From the NCBI GenBank assembly GCA_030737875.1, contig CM060910.1:615053303-615117302 (forward strand): DNA of 64,000 nt, read 5' to 3'. This DNA is from Allium sativum. Lineage: Eukaryota; Streptophyta; Magnoliopsida; Asparagales; Amaryllidaceae. Below the pieces are notes generated by a model, which was given only the letters and a program-made list of their open reading frames with translations, had not been told where the DNA came from and did not search any database. Below are positions 11,138-20,240 of the stretch, piece by piece. Position numbers and translations under genes: made by a program. Numbering within the stretch: the first letter of the stretch is position 1; the number at the start of each line of letters is the position of its first letter.

Positions 11138-11673
11138 TTTCAGTGAATGCTAATAGAAGGATGTGCTCTAAGAACGGGAACGAAGTTTTTTGAGTGCGGG
11201 AAGGTGTGAGTAAGTTACGTTATGTATATATAGCTACAAGATTGGTAATGGTGTGAACGGTCACTAGCTACACTTTGCTTTACGTTTTGTGATTTTCAAA
11301 GCTTATGTCGGCAGCGAAAAAAAGACTGATATAACCAGTCACTGGTACGACTGTAGAGGACACTGTACGGAATCTTCTTTTGATTGATAAAGCATATCAA
11401 GGATGACCCAACTAGGACAAAGGACTGCTCTATAATCTGAAAACTCTTAAAAAAGAGTGGCATGACTCCACTCTGCTAGAAAACATGACTGCACTATGCG
11501 AACTGTGCAAGACTTGACCAGTCAATGAGCTATAGTTGGTTGACCTACTACAGATGGTTACAAAGCGTATAAAATTCGCTACAGGTATCCATTTAATTTG
11601 ATGTACGCACGTAGAATATGGAGTTATCTGCAGACCTTGTTACATTGGTGTGTTATTTAAGAATTTTGCATTT
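11138..11673. other. GRF A promoter and a duplicated 3' remnant
   Basis: The block holds a TATA-like box for gene A (minus strand, 11224-11232). The part from about 11540 to 11700 matches 15610-15830 (shared 'ttggttgacc', 'aagcgtataaa' and 'ttaagaattttgcattt'). It is therefore a duplicate of the convergent 3' ends of the Myb-like ORF E and a GRF gene. No intact coding frame is present. Confidence 0.6.
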
Positions 11674-12355
11674 CTATACGAGAAGACGACAATCTTGTTC
11701 AAGATCAAATTCAAGTGTTAATACATTCCAAACAATACTTATAGAAACTAGAACAACAGAACATAGCAACATCAAATACAAACTACAATAATAATACATC
11801 GTTCGAAGAAAAACCAAATGATAATGATTTCTGAGATAGCCAGCTTTAGTTGCCTCCGCAACAATCTTGTTCAAATGCCTTATTTCGGCTTGCGCTTCCA
11901 GTGCATATTGCAGTCCACGTTGGCACATCGGGGGTCTATCCACTGCATAAAATTACAACATTGAACATCATTAGGGTAATACCTATGGTCTTCGAAGGCA
12001 GGACATCCAAAGAATCGGCATCCAGCATTTTTTTTAGTTTTGGCAACAACAATAACCGATTCATCTCCACAACAACAAATAGGGTAAGCTCCACTAGGTA
12101 GTGTTGGACCGATAGGATGTAGGGGCTCGATTTCTTGTCCTTGTATACAATCTGCTTACCAGGTCTTTGATTTTCTACAACTTCGCGCAATCAAGCATTC
12201 AAAGATTTTGTCCTCGGCTTCCCTGATTTACACAGAACTTCTGCTCCTTCACCGAATGCCACCGTAGGCTTGTTGTGTTGCATACTATTCTAGGACCGTT
12301 CAAATGCTTCATAACAATTATTCATTGTTTCATCGTCAATCTCCAAGTTGTCCAT
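11674..12355 (-). pseudogene. GRF-type zinc-finger gene B with a C-terminal membrane segment, broken
   Basis: On minus, an ATG at 12355 (MDNLEIDDE) opens a frame broken by TAG and TGA and then by a frameshift near 12110. Past that point one frame gives the GRF finger (PICCCGDES, then CRFFGCPAFEDH, then CCNFMQWID) at about 12100-11935. The last frame continues with RPPMCQRGLQYALEAQAEIRHL (possible coiled coil) and a hydrophobic run (LYLMLLCSVVLVSISIVW) near the C-terminus, ending at 11674. GRF finger, coiled coil and C-terminal membrane anchor is an architecture known for several small plant GRF proteins. At least three lesions make this a pseudogene. Confidence 0.8.
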
Positions 12356-12901
12356 AGCTGGAATTGAAAATAAAACCTATAAAATTTGAAATGAGTACAA
12401 AGTGTATGGAATTTTTGTTCTTTAAACTGGTGCATATATATTGCTGCGTTTGAACACAAAGCAGGGCTATATTTGTAAAAAGAAATGTTGCAATTCCCAA
12501 CATCGACACAAAGTAGGTGATACCCGGGATAAATTTATTGTAGTGATACAACGACTAATTAATAAAGTGAAACAATCACTGAAAATGGTTAATGCACTTG
12601 AGGATGACCCCTGTATTTTAACTCCTAACACTATAATCCGAAAACTTGTATCGAATTGTTTAATGCACCTGGGAACAACCCTTACGCATAGGTTACACAA
12701 GTGATAATAATTTACAAATATGATAAATTACACAAATGGTAGATTAGACGTACAATAGGTTCCATAAATAAAATCAGCGTACATACCCTGAACGTTACAC
12801 AGCTATTGGGATACATACTTCGTTCAAACTTCAGTGAAAGTTTTCAACAAATATAATGCATAACGATATAAGTGATATGACGCGTAACGATACAGTACAT
12901 A
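12356..12901. other. Non-coding spacer with short dispersed repeats
   Basis: The words 'taatgcactt' and 'gatgacccct' at about 12590 recur in altered form at 12663 and again at 14672, so this spacer shares sequence with the one at 14.6 kb. Open frames overlapping this interval on either strand have no recognisable domain. Confidence 0.4.
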
Positions 12902-13452
12902 TTACGCATAACATAAAATATTTAAATCCTTATTTAATCCACATTGCAGGCGATAATTTGCATTACTTAGGTCGTTTACTTGATTTCGCAGCTTTCTTAT
13001 TTCTTCCTCTAATTCCAAAGCATACGTAATTGCTCGACGGGGAAAGCGATCATCTATCCACTGTCCGAACTCGCATCCATTGGTACGTATTGGACAAGTA
13101 TAATATCAACGTCCAACATCGTTTCCATGATGGACGACTAATTGCGGTGCTTCAAAACCACAAAAGCATACAATATTTGCGGATTGCACCTCGCCTTCTT
13201 CAACCGTGGCTCTAACACGAGGAATTATAAGGTTAGACCTGCGGTCACGTTTCGAGTTCGATTGTTTGGTTGATGTTGTATTTCCATTTTATGCATTCCT
13301 GCTTCAATTTCTAATTGTCGCACCTCGTCATTGTGTCGCTCTTCCATTTCGATATACCACTCAGTTGGTTCTCTAGATGTGGACTGATTAGGGTTTGAGG
13401 GTCCAGAGAAAAGTTTCGTGTAATTTTAAGAAGATGGATACGAAATTGGCAT
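12902..13452 (-). pseudogene. GRF-type zinc-finger gene C, broken
   Basis: An ATG at 13452 (MPISYPSS) is soon followed by TAA. The frame then reads EWYIEMEERHNDEVRQLEIEA, a charged helical stretch, and after a frameshift near 13220 comes the GRF finger: VCFCGFEAP, then YYTCPIRTNGCEFGQWID (an in-frame stop lies just before YYT). A Glu/Arg/Leu-rich coiled coil (ALELEEEIRKLRNQV) and a stop at 12902-12904 follow. A good TATA run is present at 13509-13523 on this strand, about 60 bp upstream of the ATG. It is the same protein type as gene A but clearly diverged from it, so the duplication is not recent. Confidence 0.78.
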
Positions 13453-13620
13453 GTTTCTTAGTTGAGATATAATTTTGACTCCGTATGGATGGGTATTACT
13501 GAACAATGTTATATATATATATAGGAGGAGATTTAGTTACCACTTCATACGGAACTTATTTCCCGTTTTCAAAACACACGGAATGTGAAAACCAATTGAC
13601 AACGGGTAATGTTTACGTTG

Positions 13621-13712
13621 GACTGTGCACTGTATACTGTTTACTAAATACTATGCACTGTTTACTGCATACTGTTTGTTGTATACTGTACACAGTGCAC
13701 TGTACCCTGTAG
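13621..13712. repeat. Degenerate short tandem repeat (actgt words)
   Basis: About nine imperfect roughly 10-bp words of the type 'tatactgttt' or 'tgcactgtt' follow one another. It lies upstream of the duplicated promoter block of gene D. No coding content. Confidence 0.7.
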
Positions 13713-13833
13713 CTACGTTGGAAAATGCGTTCTTAACTTTAGGAAAAGAGTGGCATGACTACACTCTGGTCTGAAAACTTTAGAAAAAGAGTGACAGGCC
13801 TACAGTCTAGGAAAAGAGTTTGCCTGTACAAAA

Positions 13834-13862
13834 ATATAACGGTAAACTGTTTGCCGTTATAT
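13834..13862. repeat. Single copy of the subterminal palindrome, upstream of gene D
   Basis: This 29-bp palindrome has left arm ATATAACGGTAAAC and right arm GTTTGCCGTTATAT. It is the same motif as the arrays at both ends of the element and among the least degenerate copies. It lies within a roughly 350-bp block duplicated from the ORF1 promoter region, 156 bp upstream of the gene D ATG, while its parent array is 240 to 120 bp upstream of the ORF1 ATG. Confidence 0.85.
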
Positions 13863-13910
13863 TTTATAGCCGTGGCACCACAACGGCTACTGAAACGGTC
13901 GCATTCCCTC

Positions 13911-13920
13911 CCTTTATATA
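13911..13920 (+). promoter_or_regulatory. TATA-like box of chimeric gene D
   Basis: 'tttatata' lies 70-78 bp upstream of the ATG at 13990, matching the position and flanking pyrimidine-rich leader of the ORF1 promoter at 6053. Confidence 0.55.
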
Positions 13921-13989
13921 CTAACCTACCTCCTCCTTCTTCCACACAACCACACCTCCTTCTCAACTTCATCTTTGACAACCAAAAAA

Positions 13990-14500
13990 ATGTCTTCATC
14001 TGTACCCAAGAGAACCGGAAAAAAACTGCAAGCATGAAACCCATCTCCCAAGCGCACTCAGCATCATATGCCATGCAACGTCCAGTCCAACTCTAGCAAT
14101 CGTTTCAGCCATCTAACGAATGCGGATACTCGCTGTATTCAAAAGACGATGCCTCTTCCATTCATCAAAGATCTGGAAAAGAAATTGTACTTGAAGGGAA
14201 GGTTTCCGAGCCACTGCGGACGATTGGATCCAACCCTATTTGCCATTGTGGACAAGAATCGGTCGTAGTTGTTGACGAGATCGAAACAAATGCCGGTCAT
14301 AGATTTTTCGGCTGTCAAGCCTACAACAACCACATAAACTATCCTGATGAAATTGATTGTTGTTGCTTCAAGCATTGGGTTGACCTCCCATGTGCGAACG
14401 TGGACGTCAATGTGCAGTGGAAGCGCTAGCAGAAATAAGACGCTTGCGCAACATTAATGCCGGTAAAACTAGAGATGGTCCTTTCCCTAGGCCATGGTAG
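13990..14500 (+). pseudogene. Chimeric GRF gene D: ORF1 promoter and N-terminus fused to a GRF finger
   Basis: The ATG at 13990 begins MSSSVPKRTGKK, the same start as ORF1 at 6129. The homologous leader, SYAMQR and the Gln-rich N-terminal region can be followed to about 14130. From there the sequence switches to a GRF protein related to gene B: NPICHCGQES, then HRFFGCQAY and CCCFKHWVD, then after a frameshift near 14390 MCERGRQCAVEALAEIRRLR and a stop at 14500. An early stop (TGA near 14035) and a second one near 14093 also interrupt it. The structure is a shuffled gene made inside the element. Whether it was ever expressed cannot be seen, but it retained promoter, TATA box and palindrome. 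Confidence 0.8.
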
Positions 14501-15096
14501 GTGTATGTGTTTGAATTTGATGATTGTGTGCTCAGTTGTTGATATTTGTATGATTATGGTTTGGCATTTCTTTCTGTTGTTCTAGTTGTCGTTGTTGCAG
14601 TTGTTATAATTGCTCAATTGTTGTAGTTGTTATAATTGTCAAGTCATGTAATCTTCTATGTTATTGAAGTGGTTAATGCACCCGAGGACGACCCCTATTT
14701 TTTACCTCCTATATATACACAAACTTGACACTAAGACAAAAAAATTCAGAATAATGTTTCCAAAGCCTGCTACAGTCAATGAAATGACTTGACACTGAGC
14801 CCTCTCATACATGCCAAAATAATGTTTGTTGTGATGTGAAAAGTCACTGTAGGGTATCTAACATAATATCACGAGCATAATAGTACATGCCAAAATTAAT
14901 TGTAACTGTTGGTCATACATTACCCTTATAAGTACTGCATATTTGATAATCCATCTCATACCTTTTAAGATTCAAGCATCACCATTCCAGGCTCAAGTGA
15001 GAAATTTTATTTCCTTGTTTTATTAAAGGCAACGTTTATTATCAACAAACGTCCTACTTCTAGTAACTCTACTTATTCTACTGATGCATAGGTTAC
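14501..15096. other. Spacer with possible promoter of ORF E
   Basis: A run of 'gttgttataattg' words occurs at 14580-14640, then sequence shared with the 12.6-kb spacer. A TTATAAG box at 14926-14932 is the only promoter-like element seen upstream of the ORF starting at 15097. Confidence 0.4.
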
Positions 15097-15686
15097 ATGG
15101 ATGATTCAGAAATAAGTAATGAACAAATAGGAAGGATTTTTGATGAGTACGAACGGAACTTAGTCAACGATAACAAAGTTGGATTAGTTCATGATACACA
15201 AATTGAAGAGGTGTCTGTCGCAATTCAGCATCGAGCGGTTACAGCTCCGCGTCCTTCTCCAGTAAATAAACGACCTAGTAATAGTGCTCAAACATTGAAT
15301 TCTCCTACTCGAGACTTTTCTTCCAAGGATTTGGTGGCCCTCGTAAAATCCTATATTAAGGTTGTAAAAAGAGATGAGTTACTAATGCAAAGTGGAGAGG
15401 GTTTAACATATGAAGAAAGATGGGCAATGACCACGAGTCTATACAACAACCATCGTTCCCGACCCACTAGACGAACATCGGTTGAAATCCAAATAGCTAA
15501 TCGTCATTTTGCAGACGCTTGTGATCGTACACACATATTATCGAAACGGTTGAAGACGAGAATATATTTAAAACAAATCAAGCAACATATGATTCTCGTT
15601 ACCAATTCGAGTATGGTGAGGAATTTGTTGGTTACGAAGCGTATAAACTCCGCTACAGTTGGTTGACCCGCTACGGAACTGAGTAG
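15097..15686 (+). pseudogene. Myb/SANT-like ORF E (tentative ORF1-related paralogue)
   Basis: From ATG at 15097 (MDDSEISNEQIG) a frame runs 189 codons. Residues about 75-155 (FSSKDLVALVKSYIKVVKRD to YEERWAMTTSLYNNHRSRP and IANRHFADACDR) follow the spacing of the trihelix/Myb-like domain in ORF1, with its WI/YI, D, yn/YN and R positions. Identity is low, so the assignment is tentative. Near 15580-15600 the frame is probably shifted: another frame gives a more protein-like ending (YGEEFVGYEAYKLRYSWLT) that stops at 15684-15686. It converges on a GRF C-terminal relic at 15.8 kb, and the same convergent pair is partly duplicated at 11.5-11.7 kb. Confidence 0.5.
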
Positions 15687-15807
15687 GCTTATGGTATTAT
15701 GATTTTATGGTTGTTTTACTATCTATTTAATTTGATGTTTGTACGTAGAATTTGGAGGTATCTGTAAACCTTGTTATGTTGGTGTGCTATTTAAGAATTT
15801 TGCATTT

Positions 15808-15903
15808 CTAAACGAGAAGAGGGCAATCTTGTTCAACATCAAATTCAAACTTTAATACATTCCAAACAACACTTACAGGAACTAGAACAATAGAACATAC
15901 CGG
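15808..15903 (-). pseudogene. GRF gene C-terminal relic (membrane segment)
   Basis: The minus-strand frame ends VCSIVLVPVSVVWNVLKFEF with the same final residues as gene B (LCSVVLVSISIVWNVLTLEF). It is therefore a second copy of the hydrophobic GRF tail. The upstream frame consists of low-complexity repeats and has no finger. Confidence 0.65.
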
Positions 15904-16000
15904 CTTTACACAAAAACAGTCTCTACACAGAAATACAATCTCTACATAGAACCAAATACAGCCTCTACACAGAAACATAATCAGAACGTACACAAAATAA

Positions 16001-16285
16001 ATCGAAAGTACATAATAGTGGTAGTCAACAAATACAGAATGCCTACTCAAACAATAGGAACATACAACTGACAACTGCGAAAACGTAATACATCGAAAGT
16101 ACATAATAATGGTAGTGAACAAATACAGAACGTCTACTCAAACAACAGGAACATACAACTAACAAATAGGAAAACGTAATATATCAAATGTACATAATAG
16201 TGGTAGTCAACAAACGCAGAACGTCTACTTAAACAATAGGACCATACAACTGACAACTGCGAAAGTACATAAAAGCGGTAGTAAG
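16001..16285. repeat. 91-bp tandem repeat, about 3 copies, abutting the PMD stop codon
   Basis: Units starting 'atcgaaagtacataat' lie at 16001 and 16092, and 'atcaaatgtacataat' at 16183, an exact 91-bp period. A fourth partial copy at about 16261 ends right at the stop of the PMD gene. The array forms the 3' flank of that gene, and a shorter related run (15905-15990, 'ctctacacagaaa' words) precedes it. Confidence 0.85.
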
Positions 16286-18545
16286 TCAGTCGTCCGAGTC
16301 ATCTGAATGTGTACGTGGACGTGTGCGGCGCCGATGAGATCTCTTATCCTCACCAACATTTGGAGGCTGACTCGACCCAGCACTAGACCTATGGTGGTAA
16401 TACATCTGCAAGTCCTGAAATCTCTTATGCTCTGCCTCAAGTTGGGCCTCTAAATGCGCCTGATGTTGTCGTGCCTCCTCTACAACACGACGTAGCTCAC
16501 CATCGTTGTAATCTAGGCTACGCTTATGCTCTACGTAGCTCGTATGCCTAATCCCCATCTGCATATCATACAGATCATGATATGATATCTGTGTAGGGTC
16601 CGAGTAATCGTGATGGGCTGGAGGATGATACACGTCAACGTAACGATCTGGTCCAATGGTGGGCACTGCCATGGTCCAACCAAAATGACTGGCGACAGCC
16701 ACATGATCAGCTGCTCGAAAACTCTGGCTGGGTTGGGTAATATCCTCGACAACAGGTGGACGTATGCCGTATCTTATAGCAGATGACCGTACTAAATCAA
16801 TCGATGCTGCATGTATAATCGTGTCTGAAGACTCGGTGAAAAATCTGCGCCAGAAGTCAGGGTATGACTCCCTGGTAATAACAAAGCTCTCGGCCGTCCA
16901 CCAGACTACTGCCCTGGCTATATCTAGCTGCTCCGACGGGTAAATCATACACCGATAAGTATGTGGGTGTGGATCATCATGAATAGCGTCTAATTCATAC
17001 AACTCTCTCCTGCACCTCTCACCAAGAAACCAATAAGCACCTACCGTCGAGGGATAAGATATAAGTGGAAATCTCCATCCGGCAAGCAACCTAGCAATCT
17101 GTACGATATCAAGACCAACTGATGTATTCTGCTCCAATGTATGCCATATAATCTGATCCCTTTACAACCTCAGCTCGATCTGGTTGTGGGCAACTGGATA
17201 CACATGGCGTGACTCATTATCCCTGGACCCCCGGTTGTCCGCAGTCCAAAAGCATATACGAGGGAAAAAGGTCGACGGGTCTGAAGTACGGGTGACAAAA
17301 TGAAAGTTCCTAGAGTACTCAAAATACCAGTACTGTAACAACTCCCAGAATCCATATAAAGAAACCTGAGAATCAGAGATGGTGCACTGCATGTCGAGAC
17401 ATCTGTATAGGTATGCAAGGATAGGTGTGCCCCTATCATATAAAATCGCCCAATCGGCATTTAACTCAGCCGCGACCGCAACAAACATGACATGCAAACT
17501 ACTGCTCGTAGAACTAAAGAATAGGTTACCCATAAGGCATAACACAAATAATCGAGCAAGCTCCAAGTCATTAATAACAGAGTACTGAGCAAGTATGCTA
17601 TCCATGGCTGCACGGATGGCGCTCACTCTGATAGCGCCATCTGCCTGATACGACGCATCAGAAATGTCAAAATGAGGCAGTAGATCATGAAGAAGTGCAC
17701 GATCATGCCATCGACCATCATCAAAAGGTAGTGGAGGATAAGCATCTACTACAATATCGATACCACTAAGCATGGAGAAATCAAGCGGTGTAAGTCCTAA
17801 CTCACCACAAGGAAAGTGAAATGTGTGGGTGGTTTTGTACCACCGTAGAGCAACAGCCGCACACAATTGAACATCAGCATTTATAACATGGTTTATTCCT
17901 AAAATTCTAAAGTGCACAACAAGATAAACTAGGACTAATAAATTATCCACTCGTTTCATTAAAAGGTCTTTAATATTACCTAGGAAAAGTGAAATCCAAG
18001 AGCATGTAACTGTGCTACGACCCCCTCCTTACCCGCTAACTGTGCATGATAATATCTAAGTGTGGTCGCTAACAAACCACGTGAACGTATATTCCGCGAC
18101 TGCAAACAGTTCAACAAAATGTTATACTATCTACTCAATGTCTAATACTTAAAGAATATTATTTAAATAATACTAAAAATACTTATAGGCAAACTCGACT
18201 GCGTGCTAACGTGTTCTTCGCCTTCTAGAAGAATGCGAAAGTTGGATAGCACAGGAAGCTTCGCGGCGCTGAGGTTCGGATCCACAAAACCATTGAGATC
18301 GGCTTGTCCAGCGGAAACCGATCTCACACCCCTACGCGCCCTACCTGCTTGTCCACCCCTACGGCCGCCGCGTCCACGACCGCCGCCTTCCTCGTGTGCC
18401 TCTACGTCCTGGTTCTTTATGTTTTCGGCGGCTACAAGCAAGTCTTCTATTCCGGGCACGTCCCGTGCGACTAGTTGTTCGCCACTACCCCCTGCACCAT
18501 TCCCGTTTGCGCCACTACCCCGGTGCCACGATCGTCGTCGTGCAT
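16286..18545 (-). pseudogene. Plant mobile domain (PMD, aminotransferase-like) gene, cargo of the Harbinger element
   Basis: PMD proteins are plant proteins related to MAIN/MAIL1, which act in silencing and genome stability; many family members are carried by transposons. Exon 1 begins at ATG 18545 (MHDDDRGTG, with a one-base frame slip near 18515) and encodes a Gly/Arg-rich RG box (GGGRGRGGRRGG) and VDPNLS. An intron lies roughly between 18190 and 17912 (acceptor 'cactttag'). The PMD core follows: ALRWYKTTHTFHFPCGE and LTPLDFSMLSGI, then LARLFVLCLMGNLFF, then YDRGTPILAYLYRCLD and WELLQYWYFEY. A TAA at 17164-17162 interrupts the frame, which then continues unchanged (RDQIIWHTLE) to the TGA at 16286. 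The C-terminal tail has a Gln/Glu coiled coil and an Arg-rich end with DSDD. Two lesions suggest it is inactive, but the domain is otherwise well kept. This gene and ORF1 sit at opposite ends of the element, both reading inward. Confidence 0.85.
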
Positions 18546-18755
18546 GAATTTTTTGGTGAATTTTTTTAGTAATCTAGACATATTTTCAAACGAATATCTC
18601 AAATACTGTAGTTAATTTGTTTAAAAGCTGACGGATTGGTGAATTGGAAGTAAATTTTGGGTGAAAAATGGAGTATGAATTGGGTGTTCGGGTTTGAAAA
18701 TTGGGGAAGGAGAATGAAGAGGAGGGCGGCGGCTTGGGGGGTTTTCTGGTTTGGT
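18546..18755. other. 5' flank of the PMD gene
   Basis: Non-coding sequence between the PMD start codon and the right palindrome array. It contains a purine-rich stretch (about 18700-18740). No clear TATA box was found on the minus strand. Confidence 0.4.
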
Positions 18756-18877
18756 TTATAACGTTAAACAATTTGCTGTTATAATCTTATAACGGCAAAG
18801 TGTTTGACGTTATAAGCTTACAACGACAAATTTTTTTTCATTGTAATCTTATAACGGCAAACACTTTACCGTTGTAA
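18756..18877. repeat. Right subterminal array of four 29-bp palindromes, 31-bp period
   Basis: Units start at 18756, 18787, 18818 and 18849, again exactly 31 bp apart with 2-bp spacers. The clearest unit (18787-18815) has left arm TTATAACGGCAAA and right arm TTTGACGTTATAA. The array lies 114 bp inside the right end, mirroring the left array, and about 210 bp upstream of the PMD start codon. Confidence 0.88.
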
Positions 18878-18962
18878 ACCACTCCATCACTAGCCCGCGG
18901 CTGGTTTCCTCCTTCTGGTTGCTCGGCTCGTTGGACCAGTTGAAAAACAAGAGAGAGAATAC

Positions 18963-18991
18963 CTGAACAGAACGGATTGTTGGTTATGGTC
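18963..18991 (-). repeat. Right terminal inverted repeat of the giant Harbinger element
   Basis: Read on minus from 18991 it begins GACCATAACCAACAATCC and reaches TGTTCAG, matching the left end. It is followed by TTA at 18992-18994, the second copy of the target duplication. Confidence 0.85.
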
Positions 18992-18994
18992 TTA

Positions 18995-19537
18995 TTATCT
19001 ATAAGATAAGCATAGAATTGTTTCTTTTCGAACATCGTTCACTGTCACGCATCAACTAATTTCGTACTTCCGCTGGTTTTCTAGTGCATGTTCATGCATG
19101 GTTAATTCCAAATTGAGAGATACGCGTATATTCATAATTCAGTATTTCTGTGAAAGCTGCGAGCATAAGGCATTGGTTGACTCTCTCTGAAAGTTAGACG
19201 TGTTTGCATCCAACAGCATGAGCCATAAGAACTGTATTCTAGCTAATATTTGCTCTAAGCGCAATTCATATAATTACAAAGATACTTGTTAATGTGAAAG
19301 TAATGGTGAGAAGTATTGGGTAGATTGTAGTTGCACTCATTGCTGTCAATTTGCGGTTGAATAATTTTTGCCAGAGCATTTTTAGCTAGATATGGACTCA
19401 GTGTACTTGCATTTCATAAAGCCAATAGTATCAAAGCTACAGAAAGAACAATATCTTTCAGAACAGTTTTCTCTTATTTCCAGTTGCAAGCAGTCTTCTA
19501 GCTAGCGCTTGCACTTGAAATAGATTTTTCCAAGACC
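18995..19537. other. Unassigned DNA between Harbinger element and LARD1
   Basis: Low-copy-looking AT-rich sequence with no supportable gene. It was contiguous with 36468 onward before LARD1 inserted. Confidence 0.5.
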
Positions 19538-20232
19538 CACTTTGTAATGTCCCGTGTTTTTGGCCATTTATTTGAAATACTTTATTTATTTAAAATATTT
19601 ATTTGAGTTTAAATAATCGATTTTGACCATTTTAATTTGAATATTTAAATTATATTAATAATATAATAATATTTTATTTTCAGAATATTCGGGGAAATGT
19701 TGATTTTTCTGTATAACGTGAACGGGCAATTTAAAATGGTTTAATATCGTTCGTATTGAAATTATAATATCGATTTCGTTTATAAAACGACGTTATAACG
19801 TTTAATTTATAATTTAATTATAAAACGAGCTGCAGCGGCACGACAGTTCGTAATGTGGTGTTTTGAACTTTAAACGGCTGTACAAGGCCCAATATGAGTC
19901 GGACATTCTCAAAACAAGAAACATCTGAATCTGTTCGATAATATTTTTCTAATGGAGGAGAAAAATCGAGTTTTCGTGTGTTAGATTTTATTTTATGTAC
20001 AAATCAAATTTTGAAAAGGTCCCTGTGGAATTTCGTTATATATTATAACGTTATTTATATTAAATAATGGGTTTTTTAAATATTTATAACATCGATTTGG
20101 CTTCAAACTCAACCTAGGATATTTTATTATGGTATTATACGATATTTTGGTCGTATATGGCCAATTTCAATATTTTAATATTATTATATTGAGGTATTTT
20201 AAAATTGGGTTATTTTATTTGAATTGGGCAGT

Positions 20233-20240
20233 TATATAAG
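20233..20240 (+). promoter_or_regulatory. LTR TATA box of LARD1
   Basis: TATATAAG about 690 bp inside the 5' LTR matches TATAAAAG at 31107-31114 in the 3' LTR. Transcription from about 30 bp downstream would make U3 only about 0.7 kb and leave more than 5 kb for R and U5, which is unusual. Confidence 0.6.

Larger units (their letters stand above)
5751..18991. mobile_element. Giant (13.2 kb) multi-gene PIF/Harbinger-type DNA transposon
   Basis: The ends match as inverted repeats. The left end reads GAGCACAACCAACAATGG. The right end, read inward on the minus strand, is GACCATAACCAACAATCC, followed at both ends by a TGTTCAG block. Both ends are flanked by TTA (5748-5750 and 18992-18994), the TWA-type 3-bp duplication expected of PIF/Harbinger. 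Inside lie a Myb/SANT-like ORF1 on plus, a DDE transposase on minus, four GRF zinc-finger genes or relics, another Myb-like ORF and a plant mobile domain gene. Both subterminal regions carry four-unit palindrome arrays. Typical Harbinger elements are only a few kilobases with two genes, so this is an expanded, cargo-carrying form. Most genes have a stop or frameshift, so this copy is probably not autonomous now. A composite built from nested insertions is an alternative, but the shared ends and shared subterminal arrays favour a single unit. Confidence 0.82.

Noticed and set aside
16286..17959. Aminotransferase enzyme
   Set aside because: The label 'aminotransferase-like' is often attached to plant mobile domain proteins, but no aminotransferase active-site Lys motif is seen. 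The motifs are those of PMD.
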